Shown here: positions 9,137-18,479 of the stretch, piece after piece
Numbering within the stretch: position 1 is the first letter of the stretch
How the letters are laid out: each line of letters starts with the position of its first letter
Source: Chryseobacterium gleum
Lineage (GTDB): Bacteria; Bacteroidota; Bacteroidia; Flavobacteriales_D; Crocinitomicaceae
Direction: 5' to 3'
NCBI GenBank assembly: GCA_945882095.1
Contig: CAMCWF010000006.1
Location: 1 to 64,000 of the forward strand
Length of the DNA stretch: 64,000 nt
Made by a program: the position numbers and the translations under genes
The notes under the pieces: model-generated
What the model saw: only the letters and a program-made list of their open reading frames with translations
Told to the model about the DNA's origin: nothing
Database searches by the model: none

Positions 9137-9208
9137 GGCCCATTCGTCTAGTGGTTAGGACGCCAGGTTTTCATCCTGGTAACAGGAGTTCGATTCTCCT
9201 ATGGGCTA
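9137..9208 (+). tRNA. tRNA-Glu (anticodon TTC)
   Basis: The full cloverleaf can be folded: acceptor GGCCCAT with ATGGGCT (first pair G-U), anticodon stem CCAGG/CCTGG with loop TTTTCAT placing TTC at positions 34-36, T arm CAGGA GTTCGAT TCTCC-type, and discriminator A. The 3' CCA is not encoded in full, consistent with the CCA-adding enzyme encoded at 14-15.5 kb. Confidence 0.97.
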
Positions 9209-9315
9209 CAAAGCTAGACGGTCCATGTATCTATTGAGAAAGAAGAAAGTTTTTCTTCCTGATCACGAGTTTTTGCAAGGGCACTTGGTTTTATTTATTT
9301 GATTAATTTTAAGCT

Positions 9316-9567
9316 ATGGCAAACCATAAATCGGCTATCAAAAGAATTCGTTCAAACGAAACAAAGAGAGTATTGAATAAATACCAACACAAAACGACGC
9401 GTAATGCGGTTCGTAAATTGCGTTCGACGAAAGATCTTACTGAGGCAACTGCATTGTTTCCTACCGTAGCTTCCATGTTGGATAAATTAGCAAAACGTAA
9501 CATCATCCATAAGAACAAAGCTTCCAACCTTAAATCAGGTTTGCAACTTTACATGAAAAGTCTTTAA
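9316..9567 (+). CDS. rpsT: 30S ribosomal protein S20
   Basis: 83-residue basic helical protein beginning [18 protein letters not shown], the hallmark N-terminus of S20, which binds 16S rRNA in the bottom of the small subunit body. Length and Lys/Arg content are typical. A near-consensus promoter (TTG, 18-bp spacer, TTTATTTG) is visible in the 107-bp gap after tRNA-Glu. It is followed by a terminator hairpin, so it is probably a monocistronic gene. Confidence 0.97.
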   Translation: MANHKSAIKRIRSNETKRVLNKYQHKTTRNAVRKLRSTKDLTEATALFPTVASMLDKLAKRNIIHKNKASNLKSGLQLYMKSL

Positions 9568-9581
9568 TTTTCTGCATCTTC

Positions 9582-9604
9582 AAAAGGGCTTTGCTCCCTT
9601 TTTT
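9582..9604 (+). terminator. Rho-independent terminator of rpsT
   Basis: Stem AAAAGGG / CCCTTTT with a 7-nt loop and a six-base T run ending 14 bp after the rpsT stop. It lies just ahead of the porin gene start. Confidence 0.8.
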
Positions 9605-9605
9605 G

Positions 9606-9613
9606 TATGTTTG
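9606..9613 (+). promoter_or_regulatory. -7 box TATGTTTG immediately before porin start
   Basis: TATGTTTG matches TAnnTTTG and ends 4 bp before the ATG at 9618, so a transcript from it would be nearly leaderless. No good -33 TTG at the expected spacing was found. Confidence 0.45.
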
Positions 9614-9617
9614 TCCC

Positions 9618-11360
9618 ATGATTAAAAGCGGCTTTATTGCGCTGATTCTGTTTCTTACCTTTTCTTGCCATTTGATGCATGCCCAACTTTCAAGGGTAGA
9701 TTCTCTAAAAGGAAATCATCAAATGTTGGGTCATACAGATACCCTCGATTATTTTTTACGGTCCTCAGAAGGCATTTTCCCCACCCTCGGAAATGGACAA
9801 AGTCCTTTTTTAAATCCCCTTCACGTTTATACGCCTTCGGGCTCCTCCCAACACCTGTTCGAAAAGAACCATCACAATGCCTTTTTCAGTGCTTTGCCTT
9901 ATGTCGGGTTCGCCTATGGTTTCGGCACACAAGGAAGTAAACACTTGAATTTTCAGTACGCCCAGTCGTTTCGAAAACAATGGATCATAAACGCGGAAGC
10001 GAAAACACATGGCGCCAACGGCTTTATCCGAAACAACACGTGGTCCAATCGAAACCTTCATTTTTTGGTCCAAAAATCTGGTGAACGCTATGCCATGCAG
10101 TTGGATGTAAACAGTTTCTACGACCTCCGTCAGTTTTGTGGTGGGGTGCAGGTAGATTCGTTGGCGGGACTCTTTCCATTGACACTTTTACCGGTACGCA
10201 AGGATAGCTGTTCCTCAATTTTTCGCAACAATGCCATGCGATTTCACCAAGATTTCAACTTTTTAAACAAGGATTCGCTGCGGTTTTTTGGACTCCTCAT
10301 GAATACGTCCATGTCAACCAAAAACAGGGTTTTTGCGGAGAATGATACTTTGTCAGGTCTGTATCCTGTCATTTACGACGACAGTTTGTATACCTATGAC
10401 CGCTCGGAATGGGTTGCTTCTTCGAATGAATTGGGCCTGCGGTATGGCCAGAAAAGCTTGAATGTATCCTCAGGTGTAACGGGGGATTTTTGGCGTTTTC
10501 GAATGAAAACCATGCAGATGGATACCTTGGAAATGGGTGTTTTTGCGAAAGCATTCTACCATCAAGGTGTTTGGGATGCAAACCTCGAATATCGGAAAAA
10601 TCTTTCCGGTGGATTTGGCGCGTCTTTTTTCACTTTCAATGCGGTTGGTCCTATTGTTTCGGGACACACGTGGTTTCTAAACTGCGATATAAAAAACGAA
10701 GCGTCCAGTGTTTTTCAACGTCAGTATTTTGGAAACACTTTGCACTTTTCAAATTCAAATCCTTCATTACAGCATATGTTTTTGCTCAGTATGGGAAGCC
10801 GAGGAAATTGGAAATCCCTAGGGTATTTGTGGAGGGTGGATTTGTTGAAAACATCCGGCGTTTATCAATTTGATGGACAAGGATGGACAAACCAAGGGGC
10901 TGGCAGCGCGGTACAATTAACGAATATGCATTTTGAAGCAGCGTGGGGGATAAAAAGTCTAAGGGTATATCCGATGGCCGACGTATTGTTGCAGTCTAAT
11001 GCCTCAAGATTTCTTCCAAAATGGAGTTTGGGAGGTCGCATTGCCTACACGGGGGTTTTGTCTAAGGCAAAAAGATTGTCGTTTTTCACGAGTTTATCGG
11101 GTCAATATTTCGCGGGTTACAAAACGATGGGATTTCAACCCATTATGGCTACGGTTGATTTTCAAAGCAGCGGAAACGAAGCTTTGAATTACAGTAGAAT
11201 GTCCGCAACCCTAGGGTTTCAAGTGAAAACATTCCGATTTTTTCTATCGGGAAGTAATTTTGGGTCTTTTTGGATGAATCGCACACAAAATGTCTATGCG
11301 CATTATACAATACCCACATGGCAATTGAAGCTAGGGGTAACTTGGGATTTCTGGAATTAA
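9618..11360 (+). CDS. Putative outer-membrane porin (Porin_10-like)
   Basis: About 580 residues starting MIKSGFIALILFLTF with a signal peptide cleaved near LMHAQ. After a short Ser/Asp-rich segment (DTLDYFLRSSEGIFPTLG) come many alternating hydrophobic/aromatic beta-strand-like stretches ending in a terminal aromatic strand (WQLKLGVTWDFWN), as expected for an outer-membrane beta-barrel. The layout resembles the putative porin family widespread in Bacteroidota. Substrate unknown. The ATG at 9618 is chosen over upstream non-ATG codons because it gives the complete signal peptide. It ends 13 bp from convergent sucD. Confidence 0.72.
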   Translation: MIKSGFIALILFLTFSCHLMHAQLSRVDSLKGNHQMLGHTDTLDYFLRSSEGIFPTLGNGQSPFLNPLHVYTPSGSSQHLFEKNHHNAFFSALPYVGFAYGFGTQGSKHLNFQYAQSFRKQWIINAEAKTHGANGFIRNNTWSNRNLHFLVQKSGERYAMQLDVNSFYDLRQFCGGVQVDSLAGLFPLTLLPVRKDSCSSIFRNNAMRFHQDFNFLNKDSLRFFGLLMNTSMSTKNRVFAENDTLSGLYPVIYDDSLYTYDRSEWVASSNELGLRYGQKSLNVSSGVTGDFWRFRMKTMQMDTLEMGVFAKAFYHQGVWDANLEYRKNLSGGFGASFFTFNAVGPIVSGHTWFLNCDIKNEASSVFQRQYFGNTLHFSNSNPSLQHMFLLSMGSRGNWKSLGYLWRVDLLKTSGVYQFDGQGWTNQGAGSAVQLTNMHFEAAWGIKSLRVYPMADVLLQSNASRFLPKWSLGGRIAYTGVLSKAKRLSFFTSLSGQYFAGYKTMGFQPIMATVDFQSSGNEALNYSRMSATLGFQVKTFRFFLSGSNFGSFWMNRTQNVYAHYTIPTWQLKLGVTWDFWN

Positions 11361-11373
11361 GTAAGAAAGAAGG

Positions 11374-12252
11374 TTAGGCCAATACGCCCATTACCTCAGC
11401 CATTTTCAAACCGATTTGAGCAGGAGAGTCAACCACGTGAATGCCACATTCTGTCATGATTCTTTTCTTAGCCTCTGCTGTATCGTCATCTCCACCTACG
11501 ATGGCACCGGCATGACCCATTGTTCTTCCTTTCGGAGCGGTTTCACCAGCGATGAATCCAACTACTGGTTTTGTACCATGTTCTTTGATCCAACGAGCGG
11601 CAATGGCTTCAAGGTTACCCCCAATTTCACCAATCATGATGATTCCTTCTGTTTCAGGATCGTTCATAAGAAGTTCTACGGCTTCTTTGGTCGTCGTTCC
11701 AATGATTGGGTCTCCACCGATTCCGATGGCGGTAGTAATTCCCAAACCTGCTTTCGCAACTTGGTCAGCGGCTTCATAGGTTAAGGTTCCCGATTTAGAA
11801 ACGATTCCAATTTTTCCTTTTTTGAAAACAAATCCTGGCATGATGCCCACTTTGGCTTGGTCAGCAGAAATAACACCTGGACAGTTAGGACCAATTAATC
11901 TGCAATCAAATCCTTTAATGTATTCTTTTGCGTTGATCATGTCTTTCACCGGAATTCCTTCCGTAATACAAACGATTACTTTAATTCCTGCTTCTGCTGC
12001 TTCCATGATTGCATCTGCAGCGAATGGTGGTGGAACGAAAATAATTGAAACATCTGCTTGGGTAGATTTAACTGCTTCAGCAACGGTATTAAAAACCGGA
12101 CGATCTAAATGTACGTTTCCACCTTTCCCTGGGGTTACACCCCCAACAACGTTGGTTCCGTATTCAATCATTTGTCCTGCATGGAAAGTTCCTTCACTCC
12201 CCGTAAAACCTTGTACGATTACTTTTGAATCTTTGTTTACTAATACACTCAT
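11374..12252 (-). CDS. sucD: Succinate-CoA ligase subunit alpha
   Basis: 292-residue alpha subunit of succinyl-CoA synthetase, which in the TCA cycle couples succinyl-CoA cleavage to nucleoside triphosphate formation. The CoA-binding Rossmann part starts at residue ~10 ([24 protein letters not shown]); the phosphorylated His lies in [12 protein letters not shown] near residue 247; the C-terminus [14 protein letters not shown] is typical. Length is standard. sucC (beta subunit) is not in the window, so the genes are unlinked here, as in many Bacteroidota. A TAAATTTG -7 box lies 22 bp upstream of the ATG. Confidence 0.97.
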   Translation of the reverse strand: MSVLVNKDSKVIVQGFTGSEGTFHAGQMIEYGTNVVGGVTPGKGGNVHLDRPVFNTVAEAVKSTQADVSIIFVPPPFAADAIMEAAEAGIKVIVCITEGIPVKDMINAKEYIKGFDCRLIGPNCPGVISADQAKVGIMPGFVFKKGKIGIVSKSGTLTYEAADQVAKAGLGITTAIGIGGDPIIGTTTKEAVELLMNDPETEGIIMIGEIGGNLEAIAARWIKEHGTKPVVGFIAGETAPKGRTMGHAGAIVGGDDDTAEAKKRIMTECGIHVVDSPAQIGLKMAEVMGVLA

Positions 12253-12311
12253 ACCGTCATTTATTTTTCTGCTCCAAATTTACACATTGAGATTGATTTG
12301 GAGATTACTTT

Positions 12312-12764
12312 TTATTTAATTCCCAAAACTTTAATATTGTAAACCAAAATCTCATTGCTTTGGATGTCTTTTACCTCGTATTTTCCATAACCCAATTGGG
12401 GTGGAACAATCACCAGTATTGAATCTCCTACTTTTTTATCAATCAATCCTTCTTTCCAACCGACAATCACATTGTTAAGTCCGCGCAAGCAAAAATAGGT
12501 GGGTTTGTGCATTTTTTGAATGAGGTCACCATTGAGTAAGGACAAGTCATAGGTCACTTGGACGCTGTCGGTAAGTTTGACGCTTCTGCCTTCTCCTTTT
12601 GTAAAAAACAGGTAATGAAGTCCTGAATCTGTAACCTTGGTCTTTAATTTATTCCGTTTGGTATACGTCCTTATTTTTTTATCAAAGCTGTCAATTTGTT
12701 CATCCGAATAGGTTTGACAAGCAAAAAGGAAGAGTGACAGTAAGAATACGAATGTTAATTTCAT
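12312..12764 (-). CDS. FKBP-type peptidyl-prolyl isomerase lipoprotein
   Basis: 150-residue protein with a lipoprotein signal peptide (FVFLLSLFLFAC, Cys ~16), then an FKBP domain at about residues 45-150: GDSILVIVPPQLGYGKYEV and NEILVYNIKVLGI are the characteristic C-terminal strands, and VTYDLSLLNGDLIQK the early strand. It should catalyse prolyl isomerisation or act as a chaperone in the periplasm, anchored to a membrane. Its ATG overlaps the methyltransferase stop by 4 bp; it is the last gene of the cca-to-FKBP cluster. Confidence 0.88.
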   Translation of the reverse strand: MKLTFVFLLSLFLFACQTYSDEQIDSFDKKIRTYTKRNKLKTKVTDSGLHYLFFTKGEGRSVKLTDSVQVTYDLSLLNGDLIQKMHKPTYFCLRGLNNVIVGWKEGLIDKKVGDSILVIVPPQLGYGKYEVKDIQSNEILVYNIKVLGIK

Positions 12765-13468
12765 GCTTCCAGGGTTAATTGAGCCAAATAGTGATGGTCA
12801 CTTTCTGCGATGCGTTTTCCCGTTAATCCACATTCCATAGCTGCTGCGTGGAGGTGATCGTAATCTACAAAAAGCCAATCAAAGGGCTCTGAATTGCATT
12901 TTTTGTAGTGCATTTGAAACTTGAAATTTCCGTAATATTCAGCGTTTAAATCCATCCAAAAAGAACCATCTTCTTCGTCGTACAGAAAGGATACATCTGA
13001 GGAATCACATAAAATTTGTCCGCCTGGTTTTAGAAGGGTTTTCGCGTGTTTGAGGGTGTTTTCTAGGTTTTGTAAATTCCCCGAAATACCGATTCCGTTC
13101 ATCAAAAGCAGAATGGTATCAAATCCAGTCTCTTTGAAGTCAAAGAAATCAATGTTTTCGGCTTTTAAATCACAAGACGTTAGGTAGTCTACCGCGCCTT
13201 TCGACTTGTCAATGGAATAAACATCAAAGCCTTTTTCATCCAGGTATTTTGCATGAGGTCCTGCACCGGCGCCCACGTCTAAGATTTTTCCACGACAGAG
13301 ATCCATGGCTTTTTGTTCCAGCAAGGGCATGTCCTCAAAGTTTCTGAAAAGTACTTCTACAGGAATGATGTCGTCCTCGCAAAGGTCAGACGATACAATG
13401 ATGTCTGCTGGTTTCCGGGTGTTTGCAAAATCCCAAATGGCTTTTCCTACGGGGTCTTTTTCTGTCAT
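12761..13468 (-). CDS. Class I SAM-dependent methyltransferase
   Basis: 235 residues with the Rossmann-like SAM-binding motif ILDVGAGAGPHAKYL (~residue 61), the acidic strand VYSIDKS after it, and a motif IV region FDTILLLMNGIGISG. The N-terminal ~50 residues are an extra segment. The methyl acceptor is unknown. The ATG shares one base with the stop of the upstream gene (TAATG) and its stop overlaps the FKBP gene, so translation of all three is probably coupled. Confidence 0.85.
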   Translation of the reverse strand: MTEKDPVGKAIWDFANTRKPADIIVSSDLCEDDIIPVEVLFRNFEDMPLLEQKAMDLCRGKILDVGAGAGPHAKYLDEKGFDVYSIDKSKGAVDYLTSCDLKAENIDFFDFKETGFDTILLLMNGIGISGNLQNLENTLKHAKTLLKPGGQILCDSSDVSFLYDEEDGSFWMDLNAEYYGNFKFQMHYKKCNSEPFDWLFVDYDHLHAAAMECGLTGKRIAESDHHYLAQLTLEA

Positions 13469-14028
13469 TAATATTCTAAATCGTTAAAATCCGTCAAATC
13501 CTCTTCGTTGTAATCATCGTCGTAGTCATCAAAACCATACGCATCTTCATCATCTTCTGTAACCGAACCTCCTCCTGCGATGAAGAAATCTTCTTCAAGG
13601 GCTTCCTTTGAATTTTCCGCAGGGGCTTTTCCCATGCTTAACGCCAATTGAGGGGTTGTGGGTCCTTCTGCTTCGTAGCCAATGAGTTCAATAAGAAAAA
13701 TCCACATTTTCAAGAAGTCGTAAACCAAAATGAATTTCTGGTCTGGATCGGTTAAAAAATCCCCGATAATGGCTTTGTTCATGACATTGGCTGGCGCATC
13801 CAACGCATCGTCATCGTAGGTCATGTCCATTAAATTGATTTCATGCCCTTTGTCCCACTGGTCGTTGGAAACATAGATGCTGGCCATTTGATCACCTTTG
13901 AAGTCAAAAGCATCCATAATGGCTTTATAAAAACTTTCAAAATGATCGTCGTTGGAAATCAGGATGTCTCTAAAAACTTCTTCTTTCGCGTCTGAATCCA
14001 GTAAGACCCTGAACTTTAATCCTGGCAT
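13468..14028 (-). CDS. PRiA4b ORF-3-like (IS1096 TnpR-type) family protein
   Basis: 186-residue acidic protein. The core FYKAIMDAFDFKGDQMASIYVSNDQWD resembles the plasmid pRiA4b ORF-3 family, named from a transposon passenger gene but common in chromosomes as a domain of unknown function. The C-terminal 45 residues are almost entirely Asp/Glu/Tyr (an acidic disordered tail). A TAAATTTG -7 box is 13 bp upstream of the ATG. No transposase is nearby, so no mobile element is implied. Confidence 0.72.
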   Translation of the reverse strand: MPGLKFRVLLDSDAKEEVFRDILISNDDHFESFYKAIMDAFDFKGDQMASIYVSNDQWDKGHEINLMDMTYDDDALDAPANVMNKAIIGDFLTDPDQKFILVYDFLKMWIFLIELIGYEAEGPTTPQLALSMGKAPAENSKEALEEDFFIAGGGSVTEDDEDAYGFDDYDDDYNEEDLTDFNDLEY

Positions 14029-14046
14029 AATGCTTTTTTTACAAAT

Positions 14047-15477
14047 TTACGTATTTACTTGGTTCGCAGGCTTAAGCCCAATTTCATTTCCAAGTATACA
14101 CATTTCAGCCAAAGCTTGGTCGTAGGTATTTTCAATTTTCCCTTCCAAAATGGCTTCTTTAATGTTGTTTTTTATCCAACCAATTTCAGCACAAGGTCCC
14201 ACACCGAAGTACTTCATGATGAATTCTCCTGAGATGGGAGGTTGGAAATTTCGGATGCGGTCTTTCTCTTCTACGGTCCTTAATTTCTCTTCTACCAATT
14301 GAAAATTCTTTTTGAATTTCTTCACCTTGAAGTCATTTTTCGAGGTGATGTCGGCATTGCACAACAGCATGAGGTCTTCAATGTCATCCCCCGCTTCTGA
14401 CAAGAGTCTTCTTACGGCAGAATCTGTAACGGTGCCTTTCACCAATGCAATGGGGCGGAGGTGAAGTCTTACCATTTTTTGGACATACTTCATTTTCGCG
14501 TCTAACGGCAGCTTAAGTTTTTTAAATATTCTAGGCACCATCCTTGCGCCCATTTCTTCATGGCCATGGAAGGTCCAACCCACCGTATCGTCAAATCTTT
14601 TCGTAGGGGGTTTTGCGATGTCGTGCAGAATGGCTGCCCAGCGCAACCAAAGGTCCTTGCTGTTTTCTGAGAGGTTGTCGAGTACTTCAAGTGTATGGTA
14701 GAAATTGTCTTTGTGGCTCATTCCATTGCGCGTTTCAATGCCTTGAAGCTGTGTCATTTCTGGAAATATTTTCTCCAATAAACCGGTAGCATTTAACAGG
14801 TTGAAGCCGCGAGATGGTACATTGCTGAGGATGATTTTATTGATTTCATCAATGATTCGTTCCATGGAAACGATCTCTAATCGTTCTTTTTCGGCATAAA
14901 TCGCTTCGAGTGAATTTTTTTCAATGGAAAAGTTCAGTTGCGTTGCAAAACGAATGGCCCTCATCATTCTTAGGGGGTCGTCAGAATAGGTTTCGGCAGG
15001 ATTTTGAGGCGTTCTGAGTATTCCTTTTTGGAGGTCTTCAAATCCATTGAAGGGATCTATTAGTTTTCCATAGGATTCCTGGTGAAGGTCAAATGCCAAA
15101 GCATTGATGGTAAAGTCTCGTCGCAATTGATCGTCTTGAAGACTGCCGGATGCGGTGACCGGTTTTCTGGAATTTCGGTCGTAGGATTCTTTTCTTGCCC
15201 CTACAAATTCCACGTCGATGTCTTTGTATCGAAAATGTGCGGTCCCAAAATTTTTAAAGATGGAGATTTTTTTAACCTTGAGTTTTTCAGCAACTTTTTG
15301 GGCGAATTCTGGTCCGTCTCCTACCACGACAATATCGATGTCTTTACACGGTCTTTCCAAAAAACAATCTCGAACAAATCCACCAATTACGTAGGCTTCC
15401 AATGCATTCGAAGTAGCAATTTCTGAGGCGACCTTAAAAACGGGATGCTTTAGAAAATGCGGGTAACTTTCAACCAT
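14047..15477 (-). CDS. cca: CCA tRNA nucleotidyltransferase with HD domain
   Basis: Nucleotidyltransferase that adds or repairs the 3' CCA of tRNAs, needed here because both tRNA genes in the window lack an encoded CCA. The head domain reads YVIGGFVRDCFLERPCKDIDIVV with the catalytic DxD; RRDFTINALAFDL and DPLRMMRAIRFA follow. An HD phosphohydrolase domain lies at ~250-360 (AAILHDIAKPP, FHGHEEMGARM). The ORF track starts at a TTG (15486); ATG at 15477 (MVESYPHF) is preferred because that TTG is part of a TACTTTTG promoter box. It is followed 18 bp later by the PRiA4-like gene. Confidence 0.93.
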   Translation of the reverse strand: MVESYPHFLKHPVFKVASEIATSNALEAYVIGGFVRDCFLERPCKDIDIVVVGDGPEFAQKVAEKLKVKKISIFKNFGTAHFRYKDIDVEFVGARKESYDRNSRKPVTASGSLQDDQLRRDFTINALAFDLHQESYGKLIDPFNGFEDLQKGILRTPQNPAETYSDDPLRMMRAIRFATQLNFSIEKNSLEAIYAEKERLEIVSMERIIDEINKIILSNVPSRGFNLLNATGLLEKIFPEMTQLQGIETRNGMSHKDNFYHTLEVLDNLSENSKDLWLRWAAILHDIAKPPTKRFDDTVGWTFHGHEEMGARMVPRIFKKLKLPLDAKMKYVQKMVRLHLRPIALVKGTVTDSAVRRLLSEAGDDIEDLMLLCNADITSKNDFKVKKFKKNFQLVEEKLRTVEEKDRIRNFQPPISGEFIMKYFGVGPCAEIGWIKNNIKEAILEGKIENTYDQALAEMCILGNEIGLKPANQVNT

Positions 15478-15483
15478 ACGCTG

Positions 15484-15491
15484 CAAAAGTA
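15484..15491 (-). promoter_or_regulatory. -7 box TACTTTTG immediately before cca start
   Basis: TACTTTTG on the minus strand ends 6 bp before the ATG at 15477, predicting a nearly leaderless cca transcript. No -33 TTG at the usual spacing is clear. Confidence 0.45.
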
Positions 15492-15524
15492 AAAAAAGAA
15501 ATGCCTAATTGATTGGAGGGATGT

Positions 15525-16115
15525 TTAATCTTCGTCTTCTTCATCCGAGAATGAGAACAATCCCCCTTCAAGCTCATCATCGTCATCGTCAAAAAACTGA
15601 CTTTTTTTGCCGCTTTTTTTGTAAGCGTCCATTTTAGGTTTTTTGCTTCTGTCAACTTCTGCGTTGGGACTTTTTTTCTCTTTGTCCTTAGAGACTTTTT
15701 TGCGAACTTCTTTTAAGGGATCTATGGCGATTTCAGGAATGCTTCCATCTGCAGGTCTTGGAGAAGGTGAATAAGATCCAGGTGTGCTGCTTCGGGTATC
15801 TGGTCTTCCCGTATTGCTTTTTTGGTAACCGCCTTTTTGTTCAGTTCTGGGTTGACTGCCACGGGTGTCACCTCGCTCTTCAGCTTGTTTTACAGCGATG
15901 TTTCGGCCATTCACGATTGAACCATCTAGTGCGCGAATGGCAGCGTGACCTTCGTCATCGTTTTCCATTTCAACAAATCCAAATCCTCGGGAATTACCTG
16001 TTTCTCTATCTGTAGCAACAGAAGCTTTGTTTACTTTTCCGTGTTCTTCGAACAGCGTCCTTAACTGATTGCTATCCACACCAAAGTCAAGTTTGGCAAC
16101 GAAAATACTGATCAT
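15525..16115 (-). CDS. RRM RNA-binding protein with acidic disordered tail
   Basis: 196 residues. An RNA recognition motif fills residues 1-80: RNP2-type IFVAKL at the start, RNP1-type SRGFGFVEM around 43-51, and INGRNIAVKQA-like strand 4 (IVNGRNIAVKQAEE). After it comes a low-complexity, Arg/Gly/Ser/Pro-containing linker, a Lys-rich stretch and a final acidic tail (DDDDDELEGG, SDEEDED). Single-RRM proteins are common in Bacteroidota and may serve as RNA chaperones, cold-shock proteins or post-transcriptional regulators; the role of this one is not known. Confidence 0.88.
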   Translation of the reverse strand: MISIFVAKLDFGVDSNQLRTLFEEHGKVNKASVATDRETGNSRGFGFVEMENDDEGHAAIRALDGSIVNGRNIAVKQAEERGDTRGSQPRTEQKGGYQKSNTGRPDTRSSTPGSYSPSPRPADGSIPEIAIDPLKEVRKKVSKDKEKKSPNAEVDRSKKPKMDAYKKSGKKSQFFDDDDDELEGGLFSFSDEEDED

Positions 16116-16207
16116 AGTTTATTTAACCGAAAGTTAGCTTGATTTATACTTTGCCGAATTTAGAATATTTTTTTAACATACATCAAATTCTATTAATGAT
16201 TCTTTTA

Positions 16208-18418
16208 TTAAATTTTTACCGACAAGGTTCCGTAAAACGACCTTCCTTGCGAAGGCAACAATCCAGGCCCTGGGTAACCTCCTGATCTTCGGGTGGCATA
16301 ACGCTCATTGGTTAGGTTATTAACCCCGAATTTTAAGGTGTAATTATCAATAAAATTCACAGAAATACCTGCGTCATGTATCGCATAGGCTTGCAGGCTT
16401 CCCACGGTGGCATTTGCATTGGGTGATTGGGTATTGGCGGCATCTGTAAATACATCGCCAGTATATGCAAATTGGTAATTGAAAGCAATCCAACGATATT
16501 TGTAATCCACTCCGCAACGTATGATTGTACTTGGCGCATATTCAACTTTTTTACCCAATATGGAGGTCGTTTCATTTCCCGCAATGTTAGGATTGTCCCA
16601 CCTTTTGTAACGTGCGTCCAATATGGTACCGCTCACAAAGACGCTCAATTGTTCGCCGTATTTGGCATTTTTTAAGAAGGGATTGTAAAACATATATTCC
16701 GTGTAGAACTCAATTCCCTTGCTTTCTACATCCCCTATGTTCGTTTTGTATGGATTCCCATTTACAGTTAAAGTTCCTATTTTATCATTGTAGCGAAGGT
16801 AAAAAGCATTGAGGTCGTAGGTGAATTGGCCAAAACGGGAATTGATGGCTCCTTTTGCACCCACTTCTGAGGTAATTCCATGTACATCCACCAAATTTGA
16901 ATCTACCTTTTCGGTGGTTCCTGAAGGAATCATTTCGCTGTATTGTGCAGGTCGGTAATTTTGCGCAAAATTCCCATAAAATCCAAGGTTGTATTTAGCT
17001 GTTTTTAGCCATTGGTATTTAATACTTAAGCCTCCTAAGGCAATGATTCTGTTGTTTTCTTGGCGGGGTAAGGTGCCATTTGGCAAAGCGGTACTTCTTC
17101 CTACCATGCTGGACTGAAGAAGTTCCATTCGATAGCCTGGGGTAACCGTTAACTTTTTTCCAAGTTGAAATTGATTCTCTAAGAAGACAGCATAGTTATA
17201 GGTGTCGAAAGTAAAAACCCTTGGAAAAGCATTTCCTGCAGCGTCGGGTGTGGCGGTTAAGTCAAAATTTGTATTCCCCGTTCCAACGCCAAATTGCGAT
17301 CTGTCAATGTTGCTTTTGCAAAAACGAAGTCCACCCGCCACGACTTGTCGCATTCCAGCGATTTTGTACGTTTGATTCAGTCTGAATTCTGAGGAAAGTG
17401 TGTGGTAAGTGTCCATGTCAACTTGTCTGGGATTGTAACTTCCTAAATTTTCATTCAGGGTGTCTTGAATGTTGATAGCTTTCAGGTAACCTACAGAATT
17501 TCGGTGTGCGAAAGTATAGGAAGTTTGAAATTGGATGTTGGTATTAGGTGTTAAAGCATATTGGAATTGCATTGAAACAATTTTCCATGGAAGCTCAAAC
17601 CAATTGCGCGCTCGAAAAGAAGTGTCTGAATGGCTCGCAAGCAGGGCATCCGTAATTCCGCCAGGCTGTTGGCTGAGATAATAGCTGTTCGAATATTCTG
17701 CGGAAATCTTCCCCTTTTTCAAAGCATACGTAAGTTTACCAAAATAACTTTGGGTTTTGTATTGGCTGTTTTGACGGAAACCATCCGCTTGACGGTAGTG
17801 TACAAAACCGTAATAGGACCAATTTTTTATTTTTCCAGCCAATGCATTGTAGCTGTTGAACAAACCGAACGAACCTACGGTTTGTGATCCTTCGTAAGCA
17901 ATGGGTTTGTCGTTGATTCTCTCTTTTAGTACGTAATTGACCATTCCACCAAATTGAGAGCCGTACTGCAAAGCCGATGATCCCCGGTAAACTTCAATGT
18001 TGGCAACTGCATCAAGGGTTGGGGTGTAATACGCTTCGGGATATCCAGAAGGATCTGATGCGATGTCATATCCATTTTGACGCATGTTAAATTCCCAAGA
18101 ACGGTTTGCGCTTAAGCCCCTCGTTGAAATGCTCGTTTGCAATCCAGAAGCATCGTGTTCGGAGACAAAAATACCTGGAGTTCGTTTGAATATTTGTCGA
18201 TAATTGTTGGTGGATACATCGTAATCTTTCGTGTTTACAAAGATCACTTCCACCTTCTTTCCGCTAACCAATCTGAAGTTCCACAGTGAATCTGGTAGGG
18301 TTTTCGCCAATTGGTTTGTGCGTACAATTACATCTGCGGTTTGACGAGTGGTTGAATCTTGAGCCTTAATGTTATGGGTGAACGATAATAGCATTAAAAA
18401 AACCAGAAATCTGCGCAT
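16208..18418 (-). CDS. TonB-dependent outer-membrane receptor (FecA-like)
   Basis: Receptor of about 736 residues. Signal peptide MRRFLVFLMLLSF cleaved near IKAQ; plug domain ~residues 60-190 (NNYRQIFKRTPGIFVSE, ISTRGLSANRSWEFNMR, IEVYRGSSALQYGSQFGG); then a 22-strand barrel ending in the TonB-receptor box FGVNNLTNERYATRR and a terminal aromatic-type strand. It lacks the carboxypeptidase-like N-terminal domain of SusC proteins and most resembles ferric-citrate or siderophore receptors. ATG at 18418 is chosen over the track's TTG at 18433. A 7-1-7 palindrome upstream suggests metal-responsive control. Confidence 0.85.
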   Translation of the reverse strand: MRRFLVFLMLLSFTHNIKAQDSTTRQTADVIVRTNQLAKTLPDSLWNFRLVSGKKVEVIFVNTKDYDVSTNNYRQIFKRTPGIFVSEHDASGLQTSISTRGLSANRSWEFNMRQNGYDIASDPSGYPEAYYTPTLDAVANIEVYRGSSALQYGSQFGGMVNYVLKERINDKPIAYEGSQTVGSFGLFNSYNALAGKIKNWSYYGFVHYRQADGFRQNSQYKTQSYFGKLTYALKKGKISAEYSNSYYLSQQPGGITDALLASHSDTSFRARNWFELPWKIVSMQFQYALTPNTNIQFQTSYTFAHRNSVGYLKAINIQDTLNENLGSYNPRQVDMDTYHTLSSEFRLNQTYKIAGMRQVVAGGLRFCKSNIDRSQFGVGTGNTNFDLTATPDAAGNAFPRVFTFDTYNYAVFLENQFQLGKKLTVTPGYRMELLQSSMVGRSTALPNGTLPRQENNRIIALGGLSIKYQWLKTAKYNLGFYGNFAQNYRPAQYSEMIPSGTTEKVDSNLVDVHGITSEVGAKGAINSRFGQFTYDLNAFYLRYNDKIGTLTVNGNPYKTNIGDVESKGIEFYTEYMFYNPFLKNAKYGEQLSVFVSGTILDARYKRWDNPNIAGNETTSILGKKVEYAPSTIIRCGVDYKYRWIAFNYQFAYTGDVFTDAANTQSPNANATVGSLQAYAIHDAGISVNFIDNYTLKFGVNNLTNERYATRRSGGYPGPGLLPSQGRSFYGTLSVKI

Positions 18419-18479
18419 TGTTTTTTTTGACAAAGATCACAGTCAAAGCATGAAATTCCTATACCTCAAATTAGGTATA

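Noticed and set aside
13468-14028. Mobile element suggested by the IS1096/pRiA4b family name
   Set aside because: Family members are common chromosomal genes; there are no inverted repeats or transposase nearby and the gene is embedded in a cca operon.
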